A stretch of DNA of 9,569 nt from Methanosarcinales archaeon. Lineage in GTDB: Archaea > Halobacteriota > Methanosarcinia > Methanosarcinales > Methanocomedenaceae. A program made the position numbers and the translations under genes. The stretch is from positions 1 to 9,569 of the forward strand of contig JAUWTY010000029.1 in the NCBI GenBank assembly GCA_030614485.1, in the 5' to 3' direction. The notes beneath the pieces were generated by a model, which was not told where the DNA came from, did no database searches, and saw nothing but the letters and a program-made list of their open reading frames with translations. The stretch's first letter is position 1; each line of letters opens with the position of its first letter. Positions 1 to 6,395 of this stretch are shown piece by piece.

Positions 1-678
1 AGAGACGGTCTGGGTGATACCAACTGCACCCACGCAACCAGTCATACGCTCACCAATGACCATATCCCCACCAATACGCAGGGTACTACCCGTTATAAGG
101 GGTACACCAGTCAGTTCGGCAACTGTGGTGATGCCTGCAATGTGGTCGAATATCTTGGCCACGTCCCCATCATCGGCAACATGGATGTCGGACAGCATGG
201 CCAGCGGCCTGGCCCCCATTGCATAGATATCACGAAGTGCCGCCCTTGCCACATGGAAACCTGCCAGGAAAGGGTAATCACTGAGCCTGCTGTGGATGCC
301 GTCCACCGTCAACACCAGATACTCACCGCTACCGCTCTTGACCACGCCCGAATCGTCCAGGTGCGTGGAATCCACTTCCGCCGATGTCTTGCCAATCACC
401 CGGGCTATCTGCTCGTGTGTATAAAAATCACCCATTCCCCGGCTGCCCACTCCGAACTGCCCCATGGTGATGCCTGAAGTAACTGGTTCAAGAATATCTC
501 CTTTCAGTTCCAGGGTGGCATTTGCTTCCACCATAACTGCATGGGCTAATTCTTTTGAATGCTGTTCAGTGACATCCTCGCCCTTAATCTCACGTATGCG
601 CCGGGCAAGCCTTTCCTCTATCTGCCCCTCATTCTCACCCGATAACAATGCACGTTTAGCGTAACCTTCAATATCCAT
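1..678 (-). CDS. AIR-synthase-related (PurM/HypE/SelD-like) protein, N-terminal 226 codons
   Basis: Read from an ATG at 678-676, the minus strand is open to the left edge, so only the N-terminal part is present. The translation starts MDIEGYAKRALLSGENEG. After a helical N-terminal region comes a glycine-rich stretch (MGQFGVGSRGMGDF), then DDSGVVKSG near residue 115, VDGIHSRLSDYPFLAGFH, and RDIYAMGARPLAMLSDIH. These are features of the AIR synthase/PurM N-terminal fold shared by PurM, HypE, SelD and ThiL, in which acidic residues and glycine loops bind ATP and metal. I associate this longer archaeal subgroup with methanogens, where it is often called a hydrogenase expression/formation-like protein. 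Its reaction is unknown to me. It lies 55 bp downstream of uppS on the same strand and could be co-transcribed, although a TTTAAG box near 704-710 could also serve as its own promoter. No good Shine-Dalgarno sequence precedes the start. Confidence 0.85.
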   Translation of the reverse strand, partial: MDIEGYAKRALLSGENEGQIEERLARRIREIKGEDVTEQHSKELAHAVMVEANATLELKGDILEPVTSGITMGQFGVGSRGMGDFYTHEQIARVIGKTSAEVDSTHLDDSGVVKSGSGEYLVLTVDGIHSRLSDYPFLAGFHVARAALRDIYAMGARPLAMLSDIHVADDGDVAKIFDHIAGITTVAELTGVPLITGSTLRIGGDMVIGERMTGCVGAVGITQTVS

Positions 679-733
679 GTCCAGAAGGATGCATATATTG
701 ATTCTTAAAGGTTGTTAAAATCGCAAAAATGTA

Positions 734-1720
734 TTACCACACCAGAGAAAGACTTTTCAGTTCCCTGCTACTGACAAGCTCTTTCAATATCGCTCGCACT
801 TCCCGGTCAGTGATATTCCCTGCCCTCTGGCTCATGCGGACTACCTGACCTACATCAATATATCCGGTGTGATCCAGCAGTTTGACAATGCGCAGTACAG
901 TATTTTTCTGCCATTCATGTTCTCTTGTCTGGTAAGTACGTATGGAGCGGAGGAAATCAATCTTACGGAACTCGGGCCAGTAAGGTGCACAAAAATAAGC
1001 GGCACATTCGCTGCCATTTGCCTGCCAGGGCAGGAAATTAGACATCCTCTCATCACCGCCAGTCCTTATTACCAGGTCAACGTCAGGCACTGCCAGACCG
1101 GGAGAAGGGTAGAGATGAGACGAAATTACGTCTTCGTTAATATCTGATACTGCCATTTCACCACTGGAAATCTTACTGGCGATTGTCTGTGCAGTATCTA
1201 CGATCTCCTGCCGGCCCCCGTAAGCCATGGCAATGTTCAGGTACAGGTTACTATAATTCCTGGTGATGTTTTCTGCCCGCATCCCGGTTTGCTTTAGTGC
1301 TTCAGGCAGTAGGTCAATATTACCGAGCATCCTGACCCGCATACCCCTCTTGTGAGTACGCTCATCATCCATCAATTCCTCAAGCTTTATACCCATAAGC
1401 TCAAACAGTTTCTGCTTTTCATCGTCTGAACGGTTCAGGTTCTCGGTAGAGAAAGCATAGACGGTTAATTGTTTTACACCCAGTTCATAGCACCAATCAA
1501 GTACTCTTTCAGTGGTATTCGCACCCTTGATATGCCCCCGCCAGGTGCTTACTTTTAACTTACGGGCATATCTGCGGTTCCCGTCCATGATAATAGCAAT
1601 ATGTTCAGGTACCCTGAATTCCTTTATTTCCTGGGTGAGCAAATATTCATACCCTGAATAAAGTAAAGTATCAACTATTTTTTTAACCACGCCTAAAGCA
1701 TTTTGCATCTTAGTAATCAT
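734..1720 (-). CDS. uppS: cis-prenyltransferase (undecaprenyl/polyprenyl diphosphate synthase), 328 aa
   Basis: The enzyme adds isopentenyl diphosphate units in the cis configuration to an allylic starter, giving the long polyprenyl (dolichol-type) carrier used for N-glycan assembly. All family signatures are visible: IAIIMDGNRRYA at residues 41-52 with catalytic Asp46, the RGH at 61-63, YAFSTENLNR at 88-97, IAMAYGGR at 163-170, and RTGGDERMSNFLPWQ at 219-233 followed by PYWPEFRKIDF. Archaeal members often use geranylgeranyl diphosphate as starter; substrate and chain length cannot be read from sequence. At 328 residues it is longer than the usual bacterial enzyme of about 250. The extra length is a roughly 25-residue N-terminal lead and a charged C-terminal tail from about residue 275, containing a helical segment (ITDREVRAILKELVSSREL). 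The start is the ATG at 1720; an in-frame ATG at 1708 is an alternative. It is divergent from artA, which fits a shared envelope role. Confidence 0.93.
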   Translation of the reverse strand: MITKMQNALGVVKKIVDTLLYSGYEYLLTQEIKEFRVPEHIAIIMDGNRRYARKLKVSTWRGHIKGANTTERVLDWCYELGVKQLTVYAFSTENLNRSDDEKQKLFELMGIKLEELMDDERTHKRGMRVRMLGNIDLLPEALKQTGMRAENITRNYSNLYLNIAMAYGGRQEIVDTAQTIASKISSGEMAVSDINEDVISSHLYPSPGLAVPDVDLVIRTGGDERMSNFLPWQANGSECAAYFCAPYWPEFRKIDFLRSIRTYQTREHEWQKNTVLRIVKLLDHTGYIDVGQVVRMSQRAGNITDREVRAILKELVSSRELKSLSLVW

Positions 1721-1754
1721 ATATATTCAATATACAAATAGTTATTTGATTTAA

Positions 1755-1765
1755 TTATATATAAA
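1755..1765 (-). promoter_or_regulatory. TATA box for uppS
   Basis: On the minus strand this reads TTTATATATAA. Its centre is about 40 bp before the uppS ATG at 1720, which predicts a transcript start near 1734 and a leader of about 14 nt. A 7-bp inverted repeat (AAAATGA at 1764-1770 and TCATTTT at 1790-1796) lies just upstream, between this box and the artA promoter, and could be a weak operator. The call rests on sequence and spacing only. Confidence 0.5.
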
Positions 1766-1809
1766 AATGATTTGAATGTTTTAAAAATGTCATTTTATCT
1801 GTGGTTATG

Positions 1810-1819
1810 AATTATATAC
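1810..1819 (+). promoter_or_regulatory. TATA box for the artA-asd-pssA operon
   Basis: AATTATATAC on the plus strand predicts transcription starting near 1841 and a leader of about 27 nt before the artA ATG at 1868. A weak Shine-Dalgarno core (CAGG, 1854-1857) lies within that leader. The uppS TATA box is about 50 bp to the left on the other strand, so the two operons diverge from a short shared control region. Confidence 0.45.
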
Positions 1820-1867
1820 ATGAAACATCAATATGAGATGTAAATTATAGACTCAGGTTTTATAGAC

Positions 1868-2746
1868 ATGACTACAAACTTTCTCTGGATTTCACTGGTT
1901 TTTTTCATCATTGCGTCTTTACTCCCTCAAAAATTCAAGCTGCAACGAATGCCTGTCGGTGCTGTCGGATGGATTTTCTTTGCTGTATATTGGGCATTAC
2001 AGCCTTTCTATTACATAAGAGAAGGCGACATTTCAATGGTACTGCTGATGGTATTGGTGGCGCTTTTTTGTCTCATAATTGCACACCTGATGGTAAGCAC
2101 ATACTCGATGTCAAAAAAAGGGATACCACTGGATAATCCAGTTGACAGGCAGAAGACATTGCTGGCTGTCACTACAGTCACTGCAATAGGATGTTTGTTC
2201 TATTTCCCTTTTGCTGAAATTGAATCAATGAATCATTTAATAATAAAAACGGTTACCACACAGACTTTCTGGCTCTCTCAACAGGTGGGATTCTCAGTAG
2301 AGAGAGTGGACTGGAATATGATAAAGCTCGGGATATACAGGGTTGAGATAGTACTGGCATGTACTGCTATTGAAAGTATTGCCCTTTTCTTTGGCCTCAT
2401 CCTGGGGACCAGGGCAGGAGCAAAAAAGGTATTCATTGCACTGATGGCATCTATTCCGGTAATTTACATTCTTAATGTTATCAGGAACGTATTTGTGATA
2501 GGGGCTTATGGGTATGAATGGTTTGGAAGCGGACCCATGATAGTGAACCTGTTTGGCAAGGAATATTTCCTGCATGATTCAGCCAGCTTTTACCTAAGCC
2601 ATCACCTGATGGCAAAAGGAGGTTCAGGTATAGCTTTGTTCTTCATTGCCTATGTGGTACTGAAAACTTTACCCGAACTGCTGGACCTCATTGACAATCT
2701 CTGGAAGCTAGTAAGGGATGACCTGAACCACATCAGGGGTGGATAG
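1868..2746 (+). CDS. artA: archaeosortase A
   Basis: This is a multi-pass membrane transpeptidase-like enzyme that recognises a C-terminal PGF-CTERM signal on exported proteins, cuts it, and allows a lipid anchor to be attached. The protein is 292 residues with about eight hydrophobic segments. The archaeosortase/exosortase catalytic set is present: Cys165 in VLACTAIES (162-170), Arg206 in ILNVIRNVF (201-209), and a His pair at 245-246 in FYLSHHLMAKGG. In Haloferax volcanii ArtA the matching residues are Cys173, Arg214 and Arg253; many family members have His at the third position, as here. The family fit is very strong. No PGF-CTERM substrate is encoded in this window, so targets must lie elsewhere. 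The stop codon almost touches the start of the lipid gene asd, and the operon continues with pssA. Confidence 0.95.
   Translation: MTTNFLWISLVFFIIASLLPQKFKLQRMPVGAVGWIFFAVYWALQPFYYIREGDISMVLLMVLVALFCLIIAHLMVSTYSMSKKGIPLDNPVDRQKTLLAVTTVTAIGCLFYFPFAEIESMNHLIIKTVTTQTFWLSQQVGFSVERVDWNMIKLGIYRVEIVLACTAIESIALFFGLILGTRAGAKKVFIALMASIPVIYILNVIRNVFVIGAYGYEWFGSGPMIVNLFGKEYFLHDSASFYLSHHLMAKGGSGIALFFIAYVVLKTLPELLDLIDNLWKLVRDDLNHIRGG
2735..2742 (+). promoter_or_regulatory. ribosome binding site deciding the asd start
   Basis: AGGGGTGG lies inside the last codons of artA and ends six bases before the ATT at 2749. It is the only convincing ribosome binding sequence near the 5' end of asd. It supports a non-AUG start at 2749 rather than the GTG at 2824, which has no such sequence in front of it. 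Confidence 0.6.
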
Positions 2747-2748
2747 AC

Positions 2749-3402
2749 ATTCTTGCCCGCAACACCGGAACCCTGATTGCGGGACTGTTCGTCACTGCTA
2801 CTGCGCTGGCACTGGCAGCCCTGGTGTTGGATTCGGACCTGCTGGCCAGGGAATCAGCCCTTGTATTTCTATTGGATTTATTATTTATCTGGTTCTTCAG
2901 GGACCCTGAACGCATACCCGGTGGAGAAGAGGATGATGTCGTATCGCCTGCTGACGGCAAGGTGGTGGATATCCGGGGAAGTATGGTCTGCATTTTCATG
3001 AATATACACAATGTGCATGTGAACCGGGCTCCTTTAAGCGGAAAGATAGTGAAGATGAAACACAAGGATGGAGGATACCTGCCTGCATTCTTTAAGGATT
3101 CACACCGGAACGAACGAAATACCATTTGCATAGAATCAGGTTCTGGTCTGGTCAAGATGGTCCAGATTGCAGGTACTGTAACCAGAAGGATAGATACTTA
3201 TTTTAACGTGGGTGATACGGTGATGAGGGGGGAGCGTATCGGCATGATACGTTTCGGAAGCCGGGTGGATGTGACACCGCCTCCTGGGTATGTGCTTACA
3301 GTCAAGAAGGGGGACAGGGTTCGGGCAGCAGAAACAATTATTGCCAGTAAGATAGACATTAATGATAAGGAGGCAGCCAGCATCTATGCAGCAGGACAAT
3401 GA
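2749..3402 (+). CDS. asd: archaetidylserine decarboxylase proenzyme
   Basis: This is a pyruvoyl-dependent decarboxylase of the short (Asd/PSD-A type) phosphatidylserine decarboxylase family. It turns archaetidylserine into archaetidylethanolamine at the membrane. With the preferred AUU start at 2749 it has 217 residues, the normal size for the family. It opens with a hydrophobic segment (LIAGLFVTATALALAALVL) and a second one ending in FLLDLLFIWFFRDPER, which binds the membrane. SPADGKV (about 66-72), the His-containing IHNVHVNRAP (about 86-95) and RFGSRVDV (about 168-175) follow. Self-cleavage between Gly170 and Ser171 (codons 3256-3261) would create the pyruvoyl group and an alpha chain of about 47 residues. 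The first conventional start codon, GTG at 2824, would give only 192 residues and lose the first membrane segment. The gene begins 2 bp after the artA stop and overlaps pssA. Confidence 0.92.
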   Translation: MLARNTGTLIAGLFVTATALALAALVLDSDLLARESALVFLLDLLFIWFFRDPERIPGGEEDDVVSPADGKVVDIRGSMVCIFMNIHNVHVNRAPLSGKIVKMKHKDGGYLPAFFKDSHRNERNTICIESGSGLVKMVQIAGTVTRRIDTYFNVGDTVMRGERIGMIRFGSRVDVTPPPGYVLTVKKGDRVRAAETIIASKIDINDKEAASIYAAGQ

Positions 3403-4096
3403 AAACCCCAGTATTGTTAAATTGATAAAACTGCCTGATCTGGTGACATTGTTAAATGCACTGCTCGGTCTGACAGCTATACTTATGGTGGCCCAGTCAC
3501 CATCCAATGTCCTGCATGCTTCCATACTCATTGTACTGGCGGTGATTGCTGATGGCGCCGATGGTGCAATTGCCAGGAGACTGGAATACGGGTTATTGGG
3601 GGAGCATCTTGACTCGCTGGCAGATTTAATATCATTCGGAACAGCACCTGTTGTAATTGCATTTGCAATACTGGCGCCCCATTATCATTATCCGGTATGT
3701 ATTGTAGGGGGTGCATTCCTTGCTACTGGTATCCTGAGACTGGCCAGGTTTGGTGTAATTAACCAAAAAGGCGGGTTTATCGGCCTGCCCATCACTACTT
3801 CCGGCCTGATGGTCGCCTTGTATGTGCTGGCTTTGGGTAGTGGAGAAGGACAATTATTCTCGTACGGTATGCTGGCTACAATGCTGATTTTATCAGTATT
3901 GATGGTCAGCCGGATAGAGTACACAAAGGTCAGGGATGCCCGGCTCATTGGATTGATGACTTATCTGCTGATATTGGTGGTGGCGTTTTTCTATCTGGAC
4001 AGTACGCCTGGTCTCATGGTAACGGCCTGGGTTAATCTCATATTGATAGGGCTGTACATTCTCTCTCCGCTCTTGAATCTCTGGAAAAAACGGTGA
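3386..4096 (+). CDS. pssA: archaetidylserine synthase (CDP-alcohol phosphatidyltransferase family)
   Basis: This membrane enzyme transfers the CDP-activated diether lipid to L-serine, giving archaetidylserine, the substrate of the preceding asd product. The complete CDP-alcohol phosphotransferase signature is present: DGADGAIAR at residues 56-64, then Gly72, Asp76 and Asp80 within GEHLDSLADLISFG. The four aspartates bind the metal and nucleotide. About six to eight membrane segments follow, ending in the basic tail WKKR. I chose ATG 3386 (236 aa) because AAGGAGG at 3367-3373 precedes it, although the 12-nt spacing is long. ATG 3362 (244 aa) would overlap that ribosome site. The start overlaps the asd gene by 17 bp, so translation is probably coupled. 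Order and overlap place it as the last gene of the artA operon. Confidence 0.93.
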   Translation: MQQDNENPSIVKLIKLPDLVTLLNALLGLTAILMVAQSPSNVLHASILIVLAVIADGADGAIARRLEYGLLGEHLDSLADLISFGTAPVVIAFAILAPHYHYPVCIVGGAFLATGILRLARFGVINQKGGFIGLPITTSGLMVALYVLALGSGEGQLFSYGMLATMLILSVLMVSRIEYTKVRDARLIGLMTYLLILVVAFFYLDSTPGLMVTAWVNLILIGLYILSPLLNLWKKR

Positions 4097-4255
4097 TGAT
4101 AGCTGTGAATATTTGAAAACTGTAGATTATACTCTCCTGTTTTCTTGAAATTAAATCTGGTTAGGTAACGAAAGATATGTGTAGGATACTAGAAATCAAA
4201 ATTTTACCTCTATGCCCTTTGCGATAAATAGGAAAATGATTCCTGTCCCCCATTT
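4097..4255. other. AT-rich spacer after pssA
   Basis: No coding region, strong hairpin or RNA gene is visible. The T-rich run at about 4138-4146 might end the artA operon transcript, since archaea can terminate at T-tracts, but this is weak. The spacer leads into the repeat cluster at 4256. Confidence 0.5.
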
Positions 4256-4376
4256 GTTCTTGCACTCACCCGCCCGCCTGAATCACACACATCTGCCCCC
4301 TCTTACGATGAGGATGGAGGGCGGGGGCGAGGGGTGGAATATGGTGGAGTGTTGCCATGGCTATTAAAATATATAA
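4256..4376 (+). repeat. intergenic repeat element copy 1 (parts A and B, contiguous)
   Basis: Part A runs from TTCTTGCACTC through CCGCCCGCCTGAATC to GATGAGGATGGAGGGC (to about 4327). Part B runs from CGAGGGGTGGAATA through GGTGGAGTGT to AAAATATATAAC. Part A recurs at 4580-4635 and 5503-5580, and part B at 5352-5415. Part A can fold: CCCGCCC near its start can pair with GGGCGGG near its end, enclosing a smaller CCTC/GAGG hairpin. No reading frame runs through it. I do not recognise the family. Confidence 0.75.
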
Positions 4377-4395
4377 CTTGTGTAATACTTATCTA

Positions 4396-4425
4396 AACCA
4401 CAAATAAACGCGGATGAATACAGAT
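4396..4425 (+). repeat. decamer repeat block D1 (three units)
   Basis: Three tandem 10-bp units: AACCACAAAT, AAACGCGGAT, GAATACAGAT. They share the pattern AAC-purine-C-A-purine-GAT or close to it. The reverse complement of the block at 4495-4524 matches this one at 23 of 30 positions, and all seven differences are transitions. The two blocks face each other across a 69-bp AT-rich loop. Confidence 0.75.
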
Positions 4426-4494
4426 ATTTCTTTTAAAATTAATAATCTCTCTATATCTTGCCTTTAATTTAAATTATCACCCATACAAAACTTT

Positions 4495-4524
4495 ATCTGC
4501 GTTTATCTGTGTTCATCTGTGGTT
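4495..4524 (-). repeat. decamer repeat block D2 (inverted copy)
   Basis: On the minus strand the units are AACCACAGAT, GAACACAGAT and AAACGCAGAT. This block lies about 55 bp before a part A copy at 4580, just as block D3 lies about 30 bp before the part A copy at 5503. Confidence 0.75.
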
Positions 4525-4579
4525 AATTTATATTTATTTTCCTCCCCCGGTAATTCTTCACTTACCTGTGCTGCCCTGC

Positions 4580-4635
4580 TGCACTTACCTTCCCGTCCGC
4601 CTGAATCTCACCTCACCCCACCACACCCTCAGGCT
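4580..4635 (+). repeat. repeat element part A, partial copy ending at the vapC stop codon
   Basis: TGCACTTACCTTCCCG followed by TCCGCCTGAATCTCAC and ending CCCTCAGGC matches part A of the copies at 4256 and 5503. The similarity stops at the vapC stop codon (4635-4637). The missing end of the element, part B, reappears on the far side of the toxin-antitoxin pair at 5352. Confidence 0.6.
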
Positions 4636-5018
4636 CACAAAAGGACAGCATTCTCCACAACTTCAAAGTGCGCATCCCCGCTTACAACCTTACACCCAAG
4701 ACGCCTCTGCTGTGCCACGATCAACGCATCCATCATCCCGAAATCCTTTGCCTTCTTCCTCATCTCGCTCCTGAGATCTGCTGCATCCAGCCAGTCCCCG
4801 GTTGTAATACACTGGATATCAGACAGCTTCCTCACTATGCGGTACAACTCCTCAAACTCTATACCCTCCCTGATAGCCCAGCCCTTAAGTTCTGCAAGAC
4901 AGCATTCGGGAGTATAGATGATATTGTTGCCATCCTCCACCATCCCCTTTACCTGTTCACCCTTCTTTGAACCAATGAAGTATTCCACCCAGGCGTAGGT
5001 ATCCAGGAGATATACCAT
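4635..5018 (-). CDS. vapC: PIN-domain ribonuclease, VapC-type toxin
   Basis: A 127-residue PIN domain, the usual size for VapC toxins, which cleave RNA (often tRNA) with magnesium. The acidic metal ligands are visible: Asp6 in YLLDTYAW, Glu43 in CCLAELKGW, Asp97 in MMDALIVAQ, and Asp115 in VVSGDAHF. The start ATG at 5018 is one base after the antitoxin stop codon, so translation is probably coupled. A longer reading exists from 5159 but would overlap the antitoxin throughout and lacks a PIN-type N-terminus, so I reject it. The antitoxin partner is the AbrB-like protein just upstream. The pair is bounded on both sides by pieces of the same repeat, which suggests it arrived as a cassette. The RNA target cannot be predicted. 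Confidence 0.9.
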   Translation of the reverse strand: MVYLLDTYAWVEYFIGSKKGEQVKGMVEDGNNIIYTPECCLAELKGWAIREGIEFEELYRIVRKLSDIQCITTGDWLDAADLRSEMRKKAKDFGMMDALIVAQQRRLGCKVVSGDAHFEVVENAVLL

Positions 5019-5019
5019 A

Positions 5020-5229
5020 TTACCACAAATCCTCATGCTCGGCAGCGTGTTCACGCCTGTAGGGAGCCTTTCCCTCTGCAATTCCAAATCCTGAGACCTT
5101 TTCCTTTTTGACAATATCCAGGTCAATAATATCGTGTTCCGATAAACCCAGTTCCTCAATCTTGTCTTTCGGGATGATTATTCCAAGGGAGTTGCCCCAC
5201 CTCTTCAGTTCAACTGTTGCATGGCACAT
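5020..5229 (-). CDS. vapB: AbrB/MazE-type antitoxin, VapB partner
   Basis: A 69-residue protein with a single AbrB-like swapped-hairpin DNA-binding domain: VELKRWGNSLGIIIPKDK followed by IEELGLSEHDIIDLDIV. The acidic and flexible C-terminus (REHAAEHEDLW) is where such antitoxins bind and block the toxin active site. I prefer ATG 5229 over GTG 5238 because a TATA-like sequence at 5257-5265 predicts a transcript start near 5235. The gene is followed one base later by vapC. The GTATAA half-sites overlapping the promoter suggest that the VapBC complex represses its own transcription, as in other toxin-antitoxin systems. Confidence 0.88.
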   Translation of the reverse strand: MCHATVELKRWGNSLGIIIPKDKIEELGLSEHDIIDLDIVKKEKVSGFGIAEGKAPYRREHAAEHEDLW

Positions 5230-5256
5230 TCTGATCACATATAAGATTGAAGTCTA

Positions 5257-5286
5257 TTGTATAAATAATTATACTTTATTGTATAA
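5257..5286 (-). promoter_or_regulatory. vapBC promoter with palindromic operator
   Basis: A perfect palindrome GTATAA-ATAA-TTATAC spans 5259-5274 and a further GTATAA half-site lies at 5281-5286, 22 bp from the first, or about two helical turns. On the coding strand the palindrome contains a TATA-like core (TTTATAC). Operator and promoter therefore coincide, a typical layout for autoregulation by an AbrB-type antitoxin. Confidence 0.5.
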
Positions 5287-5351
5287 CTCAACTTCGCTAT
5301 TCATTCCTTCCACTAACAGGCTGCAAACGGCTCGCCTGCGTCTATAGCTGC

Positions 5352-5415
5352 GGGCGGGGTGAAGGCGAGGGGCGGAATGTGGTGGAGTGTCTTAATGGCT
5401 GTTGAAATATATAAT
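5352..5415 (+). repeat. repeat element part B, second copy
   Basis: GGGCGGGG, GCGAGGGGCGGAATG, GGTGGAGTGT and GAAATATATAAT line up with 4318-4376, the end of part A plus part B of copy 1. It lies on the right side of the vapBC pair, opposite the partial part A copy at 4580-4635. Confidence 0.65.
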
Positions 5416-5440
5416 TTAGGATATATATATATATAACATC

Positions 5441-5471
5441 TAATCTGTGTAAATCAGCGTAAATCTGCGTC
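5441..5471 (-). repeat. decamer repeat block D3
   Basis: On the plus strand the units are TAATCTGTGT, AAATCAGCGT and AAATCTGCGT with a final C, an exact 10-bp period. It belongs to the same family as D1 and D2. A run of alternating AT (about 5420-5435) precedes it, between part B and this block, in the position where D1 follows part B in copy 1. Confidence 0.7.
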
Positions 5472-5502
5472 TAAAAAATAATGTAAAACTGCCCCATCAT
5501 TC

Positions 5503-5580
5503 GTTCTTGCACTCTCCTCCCGCCCGCCTGAATCTCACACAGCCGCCCCTCAGGCGATGAGGATGGAGGGCTGGGGAGGG
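5503..5580 (+). repeat. repeat element part A, third copy
   Basis: GTTCTTGCACTC, CCCGCCCGCCTGAATC and GATGAGGATGGAGGGC match copy 1. CCTCA-GGCGA-TGAGG near 5548-5562 is a perfect small hairpin where copy 1 has CCTC/GAGG. After 5580 the similarity ends; no part B follows. The remaining 106 bp before the next gene hold nothing recognisable. Confidence 0.7.
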
Positions 5581-5686
5581 TAGCGGTTTAGCTAGATGAA
5601 TTCCAAAATATCAATTGTTAGATTATGGATAGGCGACAGAAGGGGGAAAATGACCAAAGCTAATTTTATTTATATTGATGAATGAA

Positions 5687-6286
5687 CTATGATATTGCGA
5701 AATATATAATTGCTAAACTTATGATGAATGAGATAATAACCTCCAATATTGATACACTATATAAAGTTCTCTTTAATATAAAGGCTAAAAATACCCATAT
5801 AAAAGTTGATAAACCTAATACTGTTAAAAAAAATTTATCTATTTGAATATTATATGCTCCCGATTTAACTTCTATATCTGTTGGAAATTCTGCATTGGTA
5901 ACTATAATGTAATGTGTTCCAGTTGTTCTTGGTATAAATGTCAAATGATCACTGAGTGAAGTAGTAGTCCCCGATTCAGAACTTCTAATCGTAAATTTTT
6001 TTATCTTAGTAAATAGCAATCCATTGGAATCTGATATATTAATTTCCAGGTTTTCGTTTTGGGGAATAGTACTAGAAGTCACAGCTCTTAAAAAAATTGA
6101 AATTTCGTTGGTATCAGCAAGATTAAATTCTCCTTCAAAAGTATCTCCTGGCTCTATCTTTCCTTTAAGGACTGAATTACCGGTAAAATGCTCAAAAGCA
6201 AAAGGAGAAATTATTAGGAACACAAAATTTAAGATGGATATTAAAAATATTAAGTTAAATAAAAAATCTTTGATGTTATGAGCCAT
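5687..6286 (-). CDS. membrane protein with an extracytoplasmic domain, unknown function
   Basis: I do not recognise a family. From ATG 6286 the product is 199 residues. It has one membrane segment near the N-terminus (FLFNLIFLISILNFVFLII), a polar region of about 120 residues, and two C-terminal membrane segments (LGLSTFIWVFLAFIL and VIISFIISLAIIYFA). The middle part is rich in Thr, Ser, Asn and hydrophobic alternation (GDTFEGEFNLADTNEISIFL, then TGTHYIIVTNAEF). This resembles a beta-sandwich domain facing outward, similar in style to pre-peptidase or GOLD-like domains, but that is inference. A longer start at 6331 exists. I prefer 6286 because a TATA box at 6333-6342 sits where transcription would begin downstream of 6331. 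The gene is clearly more AT-rich than the envelope genes, which may mean horizontal origin. Confidence 0.75.
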   Translation of the reverse strand: MAHNIKDFLFNLIFLISILNFVFLIISPFAFEHFTGNSVLKGKIEPGDTFEGEFNLADTNEISIFLRAVTSSTIPQNENLEINISDSNGLLFTKIKKFTIRSSESGTTTSLSDHLTFIPRTTGTHYIIVTNAEFPTDIEVKSGAYNIQIDKFFLTVLGLSTFIWVFLAFILKRTLYSVSILEVIISFIISLAIIYFAIS

Positions 6287-6332
6287 AATACCACGAACCA
6301 AAGCTACTTTGCCAAAAATATTGTTAAGCATA

Positions 6333-6342
6333 TTTATAAATG
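6333..6342 (-). promoter_or_regulatory. TATA box for the membrane protein gene
   Basis: On the minus strand ATTTATAAAT predicts transcription starting near 6312, about 26 nt before ATG 6286. This spacing favours the shorter start. Confidence 0.4.
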
Positions 6343-6395
6343 TATCTAAATAGCCTCCTCTCTATGAGGACAAACCTACAAGCTCTCTAATACTT

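Noticed and set aside
14..664. Three plus-strand reading frames near the left edge
   Set aside because: The minus strand across the same bases encodes a continuous AIR-synthase-like protein with recognisable motifs, so these are shadows.
1764..1796. 7-bp inverted repeat between uppS and artA as a strong operator
   Set aside because: The arms are short and AT-rich with a 19-bp gap, so chance is likely. It is mentioned only as a note to the uppS promoter.
3362..3385. An eight-residue longer PssA from ATG 3362
   Set aside because: The AAGGAGG ribosome sequence lies inside this stretch and points to ATG 3386; the extra residues are not part of the enzyme core.
4519..4970. Plus-strand frames across the vapC region
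   Set aside because: They are antisense to the PIN-domain gene and rich in Ser, Pro and His with no domain features.
5019..5159. A longer VapC starting at 5159
   Set aside because: The extension lies wholly inside vapB in another frame, and the PIN domain begins normally at the ATG at 5018 just after the vapB stop.
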